Positions 47,315 to 56,516 of a stretch of 64,000 nucleotides of DNA are shown in pieces. The DNA comes from Beijerinckiaceae bacterium RH AL1 (GTDB taxonomy: Bacteria > Pseudomonadota > Alphaproteobacteria > Rhizobiales > Beijerinckiaceae). The stretch lies in assembly GCA_901457705.2 (NCBI GenBank), contig LR590083.2, forward strand, positions 2,728,597 to 2,792,596, given 5' to 3'. The stretch's first letter is position 1. Each line of letters starts with the position of its first letter. A program made the translations under genes and the position numbers. The notes beneath the pieces are model-generated. The model did no database searches. It was not told where the DNA came from and saw nothing but the letters and a program-made list of their open reading frames with translations.

Positions 47315-47836
47315 ATGACGAGTCCGAAACTGGCATTCAAGAAAGCGATCGGCGCCGTCGCCGCTCTGCTCGGCCTTGCCGCCGCGCTTGCTTGCACGGC
47401 TCCTGCGTCCGCCCGGGCGGAGGACGCGGCCATCGTCGGCGTCGTCGACCAGGCCCGCCTCGTGAAGATCCCCGTCGGCACGGACACGCTGATCATCGGC
47501 AACTCGACCATCGCCGATGTTACCCTGCTCAAGCAGAAGGGTCTGATGGTGCTGACCCCGAAAGCCTTCGGCGAGACCAACTTCATCGCGCTCGACGCCG
47601 CGGGCAATCCGCTGGCCGCGTCGATGATCCAGGTGGTCAACTCGACCGACGCGCTCGTCGTGCAGCGCGGGATGGATCGCCAGTCCTACAGCTGCGCGCC
47701 GAAGTGCCAGCCCGTCGAGCGCCTCGGCGACGACGACAAGTACCTCAGCGCCGTCGCCGCGGCGGCGCAGGCGCACAATCAACGCCTCGCCGGCGCAACC
47801 GCTCCGACGCAGCCCGGCCTGATGTCGCCGCACTGA
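47315..47836 (+). CDS. Pilus-formation N-terminal-domain (secretin-N-like) secreted protein
   Basis: The 173-residue product has a signal peptide (through APASARA, about residue 34). Its domain matches the N-terminal pilus-formation domain of CpaC secretins (VDQARLVKIPVGTDTLIIGNSTIADVTLLKQKGLMVLTPKAFGETN, here for its pattern: D-x5-P-x3-T-x2-IG-N-x2-I-A-D). A short tail with two cysteines (SYSCAPKCQP) follows. It lacks a secretin pore. It is divergent from flp and is a frequent neighbour of tad clusters in this order, so it probably acts in the periplasm with CpaC. Confidence 0.88.
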   Translation: MTSPKLAFKKAIGAVAALLGLAAALACTAPASARAEDAAIVGVVDQARLVKIPVGTDTLIIGNSTIADVTLLKQKGLMVLTPKAFGETNFIALDAAGNPLAASMIQVVNSTDALVVQRGMDRQSYSCAPKCQPVERLGDDDKYLSAVAAAAQAHNQRLAGATAPTQPGLMSPH

Positions 47837-47849
47837 GGGCGAAACGCCC

Positions 47850-49349
47850 TCAGATCGTCTGGTTGTAGGCGCCGACCTCGGGGTTCTCGCGCAGGATCCC
47901 GTCGACCGCGGCGAACATCGCGCGCATGTTGGCTTCAGAGACCGGGCTCTCGACGACGACGACGAGCTCCGGCTTGTTCGACGAGGCGCGCACCAGCCCC
48001 CAGGTGCCGTCCTCGGCGGTGACGCGCACGCCGTTGACCGTCGTAACGTCGCGGATCTTCTGGCCGATGATCGGCTCGCCCGTCTCGCGCATGGCCGCGA
48101 TGCGCTTCGTCACGTTGTCGATGACGCCGTACTTCACCTCGTCGCCGCAGTGGGGCGACATCGTCGGCGAGCCCCAGGTCTTCGGCAGCTCGGCATAGAG
48201 GTCGGCCATGCTCTTCGTCGGGTTGCGATCGAGCATGTCGAGCACCGCGATCGCCGTGACGAGCCCGTCGTCGTAGCCGCGGCCCACCGGCGCGTTGAAG
48301 AAGAAGTGGCCCGACTTCTCGAAGCCGGCGAGCGCATTGAGGTCGCTGACCCGGCGCTTGATGTAGGAATGGCCCGTCTTCCAATAGTCGGCCTTCACAC
48401 CGTTGCGCTGGAGCACGGGATCGGTCGCGAAGAGGCCCGTCGACTTCACGTCGACGACGAAGGTCGCGCCCGGATGCAGCGTCGAAAGGTCGCGCGCGAG
48501 CATGACGCCGATCTTGTCGGCGAAGATCTCCTCGCCGTGATTGTCGACGACGCCGCAGCGGTCGCCGTCCCCGTCGAAGCCGAGACCGACGTCGGCGCCA
48601 CTCTCGCGGACCGCCGCCGCCATGGCGTGCAGCATCTCGAGATCCTCGGGATTCGGATTGTAGCGCGGGAAGGTGAAGTCGAGCTCGGTGTCGAGCGGCA
48701 CGACCTCGCAGCCCAGCGCCTCGAGAAGCTTCGGCGCGAAGGCGCCAGCCGTGCCGTTGCCGCAGGCGGCGACCACCTTGAGCTTGCGCTTGAGCTTCGG
48801 CCGGTTCCAAAGGTCGCTCAGATACACGGCCGGGAAGTCGTTCTCGAAGACGTACGAGCCGCCGTCGCGATAGGCGTAGTCGCCGGCGAGCACGATGTCG
48901 CGCAGGCGGCCCATCTCCTGCGGGCCGAAGGTGACGGGCCGCTGCACGCCCATCTTGACGCCGGTCCAGCCGTTGTCGTTGTGCGAGGCGGTCACCATCG
49001 CCACCGCTGGCACGTCGAGCGCGAACTGCGCGAAATACGCCATCGGCGACAGCGCGAGGCCGATGTCGTGGACGCGCACGCCCGCGGCCATCAGTCCCAG
49101 CATCAGCGCGTTCTTGATCGACGACGAGTAGGACCGGAAATCGTGGCCGGTGACGAGCTCGGGCTTCACGCCCATCTCGTGGATCAGCGTGCCGAGACCG
49201 AGCCCCAGCGCCTGCACGCCCATGAGGTTGATCTCTTTCTCGAAGAGCCAGCGCGCGTCGTATTCGCGAAAGCCCGTCGCCTTGACCATCGGCGAGGATT
49301 CATAGGCATAGGTGTTCGGGCGAAGCGCCTGGACCGGCTTGGGAAACAT
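47850..49349 (-). CDS. Phosphomannomutase / phosphoglucomutase
   Basis: The 499-residue alpha-D-phosphohexomutase has the phosphoserine loop VTASHNDNGWTG, the metal loop GFDGDGDR, the sugar-binding loop (FEKSGHFFFN in place of GEMSGH) and a C-terminal phosphate-binding domain. It makes mannose-1-phosphate or glucose-1-phosphate for polysaccharides. I chose the ATG at 49349 (MFPKPVQALRPN); the frame extends upstream without support. It converges with the secreted pilus protein, 13 bases apart. Confidence 0.94.
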   Translation of the reverse strand: MFPKPVQALRPNTYAYESSPMVKATGFREYDARWLFEKEINLMGVQALGLGLGTLIHEMGVKPELVTGHDFRSYSSSIKNALMLGLMAAGVRVHDIGLALSPMAYFAQFALDVPAVAMVTASHNDNGWTGVKMGVQRPVTFGPQEMGRLRDIVLAGDYAYRDGGSYVFENDFPAVYLSDLWNRPKLKRKLKVVAACGNGTAGAFAPKLLEALGCEVVPLDTELDFTFPRYNPNPEDLEMLHAMAAAVRESGADVGLGFDGDGDRCGVVDNHGEEIFADKIGVMLARDLSTLHPGATFVVDVKSTGLFATDPVLQRNGVKADYWKTGHSYIKRRVSDLNALAGFEKSGHFFFNAPVGRGYDDGLVTAIAVLDMLDRNPTKSMADLYAELPKTWGSPTMSPHCGDEVKYGVIDNVTKRIAAMRETGEPIIGQKIRDVTTVNGVRVTAEDGTWGLVRASSNKPELVVVVESPVSEANMRAMFAAVDGILRENPEVGAYNQTI

Positions 49350-49521
49350 CGCGGGCCTCTCTGCGAGCTGCGTCCCGTGCTTAGGGGCGTTCGCCGCGTC
49401 GAACAAGGCGCAGGGCTCCGTTCCCCGGCGGCAGAGGCGCGGTCTTTTGCGCATATCCTTTGCAAAAGACTGCCAAGCCTGCTTCTTCTCTCGGCCGGGT
49501 GCCATGTGGACACCCTCCCTT

Positions 49522-49539
49522 TCGTCATCCCATCGTCAC
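49522..49539 (+). promoter_or_regulatory. PHO-box-like repeat upstream of btaAB
   Basis: TCGTCAT (49522-49528), CCCA, TCGTCAC (49533-49539). Two 7-base direct repeats with a 4-base spacer match the PhoB box layout (CTGTCAT-N4-CTGTCAT) in the GTCA core of both halves. It lies 56 bases before the btaA ATG. PhoB control of betaine-lipid genes is known in Sinorhizobium. Confidence 0.5.
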
Positions 49540-49594
49540 TTGGCTCGCCTATCGGCGACCGCTACGTCTTTTTCCTGGCCAGAGATTCGCGCGA

Positions 49595-50848
49595 ATGACC
49601 CTGACCACGCAGGCGGTGCGCCGAGCCACGATTGATGGGCTCGATACCGCCGTCCATCAGAGCCGCGCGCTGTCCAAGGCCGGTCTGCTCGAGCGCCTGT
49701 TCACCTTCGCCTTCCGCGGCCTCGTCTATCCGCAGATCTGGGAAGACCCGGTCATCGACATGGAGGCGCTGGCGATCCAGCCGGACGATCACATCGTCAC
49801 CATCGCGTCGGGCGGCTGCAACGCGCTTTCCTATCTCACCGGCAACCCGGGCCGGATCAGCGCGATCGACCTCAACGGCGCGCACGTCGCGCTCGGGCGC
49901 CTCAAGCTCGCGGCGCTGAAGCACCTGCCCGACCATGCGAGCTTCCTGTCCTTCTTCGGCAACGCGGCGAACGCGGACAACATCGCCGCCTATCGCCGCT
50001 ACGTCCTGCCGCATCTCGACGCGACCACCGCCGCCTACTGGAACGGGCGCCGTCCGCACGGGCGCCGGCGCATCGAGGCCTTCGCGCGCAACTTCTATCG
50101 GTACGGCCTGCTCGGCAACTTCATCGGCTCTGGCCACCTGCTGGGGCGGCTCTACGGCTGCGATCCGTCGGCCCTGCTGACCGCCCGCTCGCTCGCCGAG
50201 CAGCGCCGCATCTTCGACCAGAAGATCGCGCCGATCTTCGACAAGGGCTTCGCCCTGTGGCTCTCGCAGCAGCCGGCCTCGCTGTTCGGCCTCGGCATCC
50301 CGCCGGCGCAGTATCATAAGCTCGCAGCCGACCGGCCCGGCGGCATCATCGCGGTGTTGCGCCATCGCCTCGAGCGCCTCGCCTGCGACTTCGACGTCAA
50401 CGACAACTACTTCGCCTGGCAGGCCTTCGGCCGCACCTACGCGACGGGCTCGACCAGCGACGGCGCACTGCCGCCCTACTTGCAGGCGCGCCACTTCGAC
50501 GCCATCCGCGATCGCGCCGACCGCCTCACCTTCAGCCAGACGGCGATGACCGCCTTCCTGCGCGCGCAGCCGGCGGCGAGCGTCGACTGCGTCGTGCTGC
50601 TCGACGCGCAGGACTGGATGACGGATGCCGATCTCACCGAGCTATGGACCGAGATCACCCGCGCGGCGCGGCCCGGCGCCCGCGTGATCTTCCGCACCGC
50701 CGCCGACGAGCGCCTGCTGCCCGGTCGCATCCCGGACGACCTGCTCGCCGCCTGGAGCTACGACGAGGCCGAGTGCCGCGAGTGGAACCGGCGCGACCGC
50801 TCGTCGATCTACGGCGGCTTTCACCTCTACCGGCTCGCGGCCGCGTGA
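49595..50848 (+). CDS. btaA: S-adenosylmethionine:diacylglycerol 3-amino-3-carboxypropyltransferase
   Basis: BtaA transfers the aminocarboxypropyl group of SAM to diacylglycerol, the first step to the phosphorus-free membrane lipid DGTS. The 417-residue protein has the DUF3419 pattern: FRGLVYPQIWEDPVIDMEAL, a SAM-binding ASGGCNALSYL, IDLNGAHVALGRLKLAAL and the late VVLLDAQDWM. It acts at the membrane. The PHO-box-like repeat upstream suggests induction by phosphate limitation. Its stop overlaps btaB (GTGA). Confidence 0.95.
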   Translation: MTLTTQAVRRATIDGLDTAVHQSRALSKAGLLERLFTFAFRGLVYPQIWEDPVIDMEALAIQPDDHIVTIASGGCNALSYLTGNPGRISAIDLNGAHVALGRLKLAALKHLPDHASFLSFFGNAANADNIAAYRRYVLPHLDATTAAYWNGRRPHGRRRIEAFARNFYRYGLLGNFIGSGHLLGRLYGCDPSALLTARSLAEQRRIFDQKIAPIFDKGFALWLSQQPASLFGLGIPPAQYHKLAADRPGGIIAVLRHRLERLACDFDVNDNYFAWQAFGRTYATGSTSDGALPPYLQARHFDAIRDRADRLTFSQTAMTAFLRAQPAASVDCVVLLDAQDWMTDADLTELWTEITRAARPGARVIFRTAADERLLPGRIPDDLLAAWSYDEAECREWNRRDRSSIYGGFHLYRLAAA

Positions 50849-51504
50849 GCGACGATGCCGGCGCGATCGGCCACGATCGGCTCATGGATCGCGTCTATGC
50901 GCGCCAGCGCCACATCTACGATGCGACGCGCAAGTACTACCTTCTCGGCCGCGACGAGCTGATTGCCGATCTCGATCCGCCCGCAGACGCGCATGTGCTG
51001 GAGATCGGCTGCGGCACCGGCCGCAACCTCATCAAGATCGCCAGGCGCTACCCGCAGGTCCGGCTCTACGGTGTCGACATCTCGCAGGAGATGCTGACCA
51101 CCGCCGCCGCGTCCGTCGCGCGCGCCGGCCTCGCCTCGCGCATCACGCTCGCGCAGGGCGACGCGACCTCGTGCGATCCCAAAGCGCTTTTCGGCGTCGG
51201 AAAGTTCGAACGGGTCGTGATCTCTTACGCGCTGTCGATGATCCCGCCGTGGCGCGAGGTGCTGCGCCATGCCGCCGGCCTGCTCGCGCCCGGCGGCGAG
51301 CTGCACATCGTCGATTTCGGCGACCAGGCGCGGCTGCCCGCGGCGTTCAAGCGCCTGCTTGCGGGCTGGCTCGCGCGCTTCCACGTGACGCCGCGCGAGA
51401 CGCTGCCGGCGGAGATCGATGCCGTCGGCGCGGCGCTGGGGCGGCAGGTGGTTTGTCGCCCCATCTTCCGCGGCTACGCGATACTGGCGCGGCTATCGGC
51501 GTAG
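50845..51504 (+). CDS. btaB: Diacylglyceryl-homoserine N-methyltransferase
   Basis: BtaB adds three methyl groups to diacylglyceryl-homoserine to give DGTS. The 219-residue class I methyltransferase has the SAM motif VLEIGCGTGRN, motif II region LYGVDISQEML and late motifs VISYALSMIPPW and LAPGGELHIVDFG. The GTG at 50845 overlaps btaA by four bases. It converges with the chemoreceptor gene, with one base between stops. Confidence 0.94.
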   Translation: MSDDAGAIGHDRLMDRVYARQRHIYDATRKYYLLGRDELIADLDPPADAHVLEIGCGTGRNLIKIARRYPQVRLYGVDISQEMLTTAAASVARAGLASRITLAQGDATSCDPKALFGVGKFERVVISYALSMIPPWREVLRHAAGLLAPGGELHIVDFGDQARLPAAFKRLLAGWLARFHVTPRETLPAEIDAVGAALGRQVVCRPIFRGYAILARLSA

Positions 51505-51505
51505 A

Positions 51506-53244
51506 TTACCGCAGCTTGTAGGCCATGCGCACGCAACCCCAATGGCGCCCGCGCAGGAACAGCGGCGCGTCGAACTCCATGCGCAGCTCGATCGCATCGC
51601 CCATGTCGCGAGCGTAGCTCTGCACCAGGAACGGCTTCAGGTTGCGCGCGGCGGCGAGCCCCGTCTTGTCGTCGAAGATGCGGCGCATGCGCGAGTAACG
51701 CAGGTTCCACACAGTGTCGCCGAGGCGCGGCGGTCGCGAGAAGCGCAGGTTGTGCACGGGGTTGAAGCCGTTGCGGTCCTGCAGCAGGCAGAAGTCGGGC
51801 AGCGGCGCGACTTCGAGCTCGCGTTCCACGATGTGGCGGACGTGCGGCTCCAGCGCGGCCACGGACTCGCACAGGTACTGCGCCGGCTCGGTGGCGCCGT
51901 CGCGGACGTAGGCCGTGGAGAAGACGTGGTCCTCCCTGATCACGCCGGCCGCCAGCGCCCGTTCGAGCGTCGCCATCACCTCGGCGGCGACCGCCTGGAC
52001 GCGATCGATGTAGGGCTGGTAGGTCACGCGGACGCGGCGCAGCTCGTCCTCGATCCGCGTCAGCAGGAGAGCCGACGGCGCGACGAGCATCGCCTCGAAG
52101 CCCGCCATGGTCGGCGTCAGCAGCCTGATCGTGAAGGCGCCGAGCGGCGCGAACTCCACCTCTGCGTCCTCGCCGAGACGCACCGAGGCCGCATCCATCT
52201 CGATCTGCAGCGCCTCGGGCGAGAGCTCGATGAGCCGCACCGCGTGGCGCTCGCCTTGGCGCCGCAGCGTGCCGGCGAGGTCGACGGGCCAGCGCTCGGA
52301 GCGATCGTCCCCGTCGACCTCGGCTTGGCGCAGCACGATCGACGCGCGCTCGCTCAGCCGCTGGAACGCCGCGCGCGCGGCCTCGGACGCCGATTCGGCG
52401 GACGCGGTCATGCTGTGCACCGCGCCGCCGATCTCGCGCATGCGAGCGGCATTCGCGCGCACCTTCTGGGCGAGCTTGGCGATCTCGTCAGAGCCGACGC
52501 CGATCTCGCGCGTCTGCTCGCCTTGCGCGATGACGGCATCGCTGACAGCCTTGAAGACCTCGTCGAGGCCGCTCATGACGGCATCGGCCGCCTGCACCTC
52601 GGTCATGTTGATCTGCGCGCGGCCGCGCACCCGCTGCACCGAGGCGGCGATCTCGCGCGTGGCGCGCTCGGTCTGCTGCGACAGCTCCTTCACCTCGCCG
52701 GCGACGACCCGGAAGCCGGCACCGGCTTCCCCGGCGCGTGCCGCCTCGATCGTCGCGTTGAGCGCCAGAAGGTTGGTCTGCGCCGCGATGCCCGAGATCA
52801 TCTTGATGACGCGCTCGATGTCGCCGATCGCCTCGATCAGCTCCTCGACGCTGCCGAGCGCGCGCGCGAGCGGCCGTGCGCCTGCGCAACGCTGTCGGCC
52901 GCGCCGGCGAGGCGCTCCTCGATGACGTCGGCATGGCTCTGCAGCCGGTCGACCGAGGCCGCGAACTGATCGGCGCGCGTGCGGGTCAGCTCGGCCGTGC
53001 CGTCGAACTCGGCGGAGAAGGCCGTCATCTCGTCGACGACGTCGACGGCATCGCGCAATACGCGGCCGAGCGCGATGTTGCTCTCGGTGGCCGTGCCGAT
53101 GCCGGCGAGCAGGTCGGTCTGCGCGGCACGACGCGTCGCGCTGGCGTCGAGCGTCGGCGACGGCGCAGGATGCGGCGGCGCGGGCGTCGGCACGGCCGCG
53201 GGCACCATCTCAGAAGCTTTTGATGCGTCGCGCCAACCGAACAT
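51506..53244 (-). CDS. Soluble methyl-accepting chemotaxis protein with PilZ-like and C-terminal sensor regions, apparent frameshift
   Basis: The protein has no membrane segments. The signalling tip is clear: [22 protein letters not shown]-terminal to it are a PilZ-like segment (~270-345; [13 protein letters not shown], but without clean RxxxR and D-x-S-x2-G motifs) and a region ending [20 protein letters not shown] and [16 protein letters not shown], which is seen at the end of some soluble receptors. The frame breaks at about 52869-52871 (AQAHGR, then [11 protein letters not shown] in another frame). One added C/G restores 579 residues. A perfect CtrA box lies 47 bases upstream of the ATG. 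Confidence 0.83.
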
Positions 53245-53290
53245 GCGTCAGTTTCTTGTGTCGTGCAAAACGATCAAGCACACGCAAAGT

Positions 53291-53307
53291 TTAAGCTCGG
53301 ATTAACC
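53291..53307. promoter_or_regulatory. Perfect CtrA-type box upstream of the chemoreceptor gene
   Basis: TTAA (53291-53294), GCTCGGA, TTAACC (53302-53307) is an exact TTAA-N7-TTAA match with the preferred CC extension. It lies in the 77-base gap between fdhD and the chemoreceptor gene and 47 bases before the latter's ATG. CtrA control of motility and chemotaxis genes is well known in alphaproteobacteria. Confidence 0.65.
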
Positions 53308-53321
53308 TTGATCGGCTTCCG

Positions 53322-54125
53322 CTATTTCTTCAGCCGATCGGCACCGTGAAAGACGGTGAGTGTGTCGCGGCGGGCGATCGCGACGAGGGTCACGTCGAGG
53401 GCGCGGGCGCGCTCGATCGCCAGCGACGTCGGCGCCGAGATCGCGACGAGGGTGCGGGCGCCGAAGCTCGCCGTCTTCTCGACCATCTCGAACGAGCAGC
53501 GGCTCGTGATCACGACGACCCCCGACGTGGGATCGACCTCGGCGCGCAGCGCGGCGCCGATCAGCTTGTCGAGCGCGTTGTGGCGGCCCACGTCCTCGCG
53601 CACCATCGCGATCTCGCCGTCTAGAGCGGCCCAGGCCGCGCCGTGCACGGCGCGCGTCGCGATGTTGAGCGTCTGGCGCGTGTCGAGCGCCTTCAGCGCG
53701 CGCTCGATCGCCTGGACCGAGACGTGTGGCGCCGGACCATCGGCGGCGCGGGCCCGGCGCAGCGCCTCGATGTCGTCGATGCCGCAGACGCCGCAGCCGG
53801 TGCGCCCGGTCATCGCGCGCTGGCGCGCGAGATGGGCGTGCAGGCGGTCGCCGGCGAGCGCGATGCGCAGCCGCACGCCGTCGTCCTGCGGGCTGACCTC
53901 GACGCCGCGGATCTGCGCGGCGCGCTCGATCACCCCCTCGGTCAGGCTGAAGCCGTAGGCGAAGTCGACGAGATCGGCCGGCGTCAGCATCATCACCGCA
54001 AACGGCACGTCCGCGAAGGCGACCTGCACCGGCGTCTCGACCGCGACTTCGCGCGTGTCGTCGCGGACGCTGCCGTCGCCGAAGGCGATGATGCGGGAGG
54101 GAACGCTCGTGGTGGGGTCGCTCAT
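53322..54125 (-). CDS. fdhD: Formate dehydrogenase accessory sulfurtransferase FdhD
   Basis: FdhD passes sulfur from IscS to the molybdenum cofactor of formate dehydrogenases. The 267-residue protein has the redox cysteines in GRTGCGVCGI (C-x2-C), AVHGAAW, REDVGRHNALDKLIG and SRCSFEMVEK, all family hallmarks. The start ATG overlaps the stop of the HAD gene (ATGA). No formate dehydrogenase subunit gene lies in the window. Confidence 0.95.
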   Translation of the reverse strand: MSDPTTSVPSRIIAFGDGSVRDDTREVAVETPVQVAFADVPFAVMMLTPADLVDFAYGFSLTEGVIERAAQIRGVEVSPQDDGVRLRIALAGDRLHAHLARQRAMTGRTGCGVCGIDDIEALRRARAADGPAPHVSVQAIERALKALDTRQTLNIATRAVHGAAWAALDGEIAMVREDVGRHNALDKLIGAALRAEVDPTSGVVVITSRCSFEMVEKTASFGARTLVAISAPTSLAIERARALDVTLVAIARRDTLTVFHGADRLKK

Positions 54126-54772
54126 GTCAGCTCGCTGAGCGAGCCGATCACCCGGTCCGGCGGCAGGTCGACGTACTCGTCCGGCTTGCCGGTGCGGTTG
54201 ACCCAATTGACGTCGAAGCCGAAGGCCTTGGCGCCGGCGACGTCCCAGCGGTTCGAGCTTTGGAAGGCGACATCGCCCGGCGCCACACCGAGCGTCGCCT
54301 CGACGAGCGCATAGACGCGTGGGCTCGTCTTGTAGATGCGCACCTCGTCGACCGAGATCACGGCATCCAGAAGGTCCGTCAGCCCCGCCGCGCGCGTGGC
54401 GTTGGCCAGCATCTCGCGCGAGCCGTTCGACAGGATCGCGGTCTTCGCCCCCGCCGCGCGCAGCGCCCGAAGGGCCGGCGCGACATCGGGATAGGCGTCC
54501 AGCTCCTCGTAGGCGGCGACCAGCTTGTCGCGCAGGCCCTCCGGCAAGCCGCCATGCAACGCCGCCGCCGTGTCGAGCGCGGCCGCCGTGAGGTCGCGGA
54601 AGTCGCGCCAGCGGCCCATCAGCGACGTGTTCCAGGTGTACTCGATCTGCTTGGTCCGCCACGTCTCCGACATCGCCTCGGCTTTCGGGCCGATCGTCGC
54701 CTTCTGGCGGGCGATCGCCGAATGCACGTCGAAGAGCGTGCCGTAGGCGTCAAAGACGTAGGCCTTGTGCAT
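54122..54772 (-). CDS. Haloacid dehalogenase, type II
   Basis: The 216-residue HAD-superfamily enzyme has the nucleophile motif YVFDAYGTLFD, motif II ILSNGS, the lysine in IYKTSPRVY and the L-2-haloacid dehalogenase signature SSNRWDVAGAKAFGF. The last separates it from phosphatases of the superfamily. Members hydrolyse (S)-2-haloalkanoic acids, though many genomic copies probably act on other substrates. It is the upstream partner of fdhD by translational overlap. Confidence 0.92.
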   Translation of the reverse strand: MHKAYVFDAYGTLFDVHSAIARQKATIGPKAEAMSETWRTKQIEYTWNTSLMGRWRDFRDLTAAALDTAAALHGGLPEGLRDKLVAAYEELDAYPDVAPALRALRAAGAKTAILSNGSREMLANATRAAGLTDLLDAVISVDEVRIYKTSPRVYALVEATLGVAPGDVAFQSSNRWDVAGAKAFGFDVNWVNRTGKPDEYVDLPPDRVIGSLSELT

Positions 54773-54780
54773 CTCGTCCC

Positions 54781-56379
54781 TCAGATCAGTGCGCGCATCG
54801 CCTCGAGATCGGCGGCCTTCCGCTCGGGCGTGGCGTGCGCCTCGCCGTTAAGGAAGATGCGGTAGGCCGGGTTCTCGCTCTCGTCCGCCCAGGGATACCC
54901 GAGCTCGTCGAGCGCCGCCGTGAATTCCGCGACCTCGCGATCCGGCACCGAGAAGGCCGCGAGCACGCGGCCGTAGTCGGCGCCGTGGTTGCGGTAGTGG
55001 AACAGCGTGATGTTCCAGCCCTGGGCAAGGCCGTCGAGGAACTTCATCAGCGCGCCGGGCCGCTCCGGAAACTGGAAGCGGAACAGCCGCTCGTCGGGCA
55101 GGCCATCGGCGCGCCCGCCCACCATGTAGCGGATGTGCACCTTGGCGGTCTCGTCGTCGGAGAGGTCGACCACGCCGTAGCCGGCGTCGCGCAGGCCCTT
55201 GAGCAGCGCCGCCTTCTCGCGCAGGCCGTCGGTGAGCTGGAGGCCGACGAAGACATGCGCGTCGCGGCCCTGCGCATAGCGGTAGTTGAACTCGGTGACC
55301 GGCTTCGGCCCGAGCGCCGCGATGAACGCGCGGTAGGAGCCCGGCTCTTCCGGGATCGTCACTGCAAACAGCGCCTCGCGCTGCTCGCCGAGCTCGGAGC
55401 GCTCGGCGATGTGGCGCAGGCGGTCGAAGTTGAGGTTGGCGCCGGAGTTGATCGTGAGGAGCGCGCCCGTCGACGGGGCGCCCGTCTCGGCTCGAGCCTG
55501 CGCCCATTTCTTGAGGCCGGCGAGCCCCACGGCGCCGGCGGGCTCGGTCGAGGCGCGGGTGTCGTCGAACGTGTCCTTCACGGCAGCGCAGATCTCGTCG
55601 GTCGACACGGTGACGATCTCGTCGAGAAGCTCGCGGCAGACGCGGAAGTTCTCCGCGCCGACCTGGCGCACGGCAACGCCGTCGGCGAACAGGCCGACCT
55701 GCGGCAGCGTCACGCGGCTGCCCGCCTCGATCGCCGCCTTCATCGAGGCGGCATCGTCGGGCTCGACGCCCACGATGCGGATCTCGGGACGCAGATACTT
55801 CGTGAACGCGGCGATACCGGCCGCGAGGCCCCCGCCGCCGATGGGGATGAAGATCGCCTCGATCGGATCGGGATGCTGGCGCAGGATCTCCATGCCGATC
55901 GTGCCCTGCCCGGCGATGACGTCGGGGTCGTCGTAGGGCGGCACGAAGGTGAGGCCGCGCTCCTCCACGAGGGCGAGCGCATGCGCCAGCGCGTCGTCGA
56001 AGCCGTCGCCAAAGAGCACGGCGTCGCCGCCTCTCGCGCGCACCGCCTCGACCTTGATGGAGGGCGTGGTGCGCGGCATGACGATCGTCGCCGTCAGCCC
56101 GAGCTTGCTCGCCGCCAGCGCCACGCCCTGCGCGTGGTTGCCGGCCGACGCCGTGATGATGCCCCGCGCGCGCACCTCCGGCGGCAGGCTGACGATCTTG
56201 TTGTAGGCGCCGCGCAGCTTGAACGAGAAGACCGGCTGCAGATCCTCGCGCTTGATGAGCACGGGCACGCCGAGCCGCTTCGACATCCGCGGCATCGGGT
56301 CGAGCGGGCTCTCGATCGCCACGTCGTAGACGCGGGCGGCGAGGATCTTCTTCGGGTAGTCGTGGGTCGGGGCGGACAT
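54781..56379 (-). CDS. ilvA: Threonine ammonia-lyase, biosynthetic
   Basis: IlvA deaminates threonine to 2-oxobutyrate, the first committed step to isoleucine. The 532-residue PLP enzyme has K54 in FSFKLRGAYNK, the phosphate-binding glycine loop GGGGLAAG and SAGNHAQGVA. Two C-terminal ACT-like regulatory domains follow (LFAVTIPEEPGSYRAF and RLFRFQFPERPGALMKFLD), consistent with isoleucine inhibition. It is likely co-transcribed with the HAD and fdhD genes (8-base gap). Confidence 0.96.
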   Translation of the reverse strand: MSAPTHDYPKKILAARVYDVAIESPLDPMPRMSKRLGVPVLIKREDLQPVFSFKLRGAYNKIVSLPPEVRARGIITASAGNHAQGVALAASKLGLTATIVMPRTTPSIKVEAVRARGGDAVLFGDGFDDALAHALALVEERGLTFVPPYDDPDVIAGQGTIGMEILRQHPDPIEAIFIPIGGGGLAAGIAAFTKYLRPEIRIVGVEPDDAASMKAAIEAGSRVTLPQVGLFADGVAVRQVGAENFRVCRELLDEIVTVSTDEICAAVKDTFDDTRASTEPAGAVGLAGLKKWAQARAETGAPSTGALLTINSGANLNFDRLRHIAERSELGEQREALFAVTIPEEPGSYRAFIAALGPKPVTEFNYRYAQGRDAHVFVGLQLTDGLREKAALLKGLRDAGYGVVDLSDDETAKVHIRYMVGGRADGLPDERLFRFQFPERPGALMKFLDGLAQGWNITLFHYRNHGADYGRVLAAFSVPDREVAEFTAALDELGYPWADESENPAYRIFLNGEAHATPERKAADLEAMRALI

Positions 56380-56420
56380 GGGCGCGGCTCTAAGCCATCG
56401 CGGCCCGAGGGTCCAGTTTT

Positions 56421-56516
56421 GCCGCCGTCATTGCGAGCCGCCATCATTGCGAGCCGCCGTCATTGCGAGCCGCCGTCATTGCGAGCCGCCGTCATTGCGA
56501 GCCGCCGTCATTGCGA
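56421..56516. repeat. Six tandem 16-base repeats (GCCGCCGTCATTGCGA)
   Basis: Six head-to-tail copies of the same 16-mer, with one base changed in the second (GCCGCCATCATTGCGA). The last copy merges into the first REP palindrome, whose outer arm is GTCATTGCGAG. The array is therefore an amplified REP arm. There are no unique spacers, so it is not a CRISPR. It lies between ilvA and eutB. Confidence 0.9.

Noticed and set aside
56421-56516. CRISPR array
   Set aside because: The 16-base units are directly adjacent with no unique spacers and match the arm of a REP palindrome; no cas genes are near.
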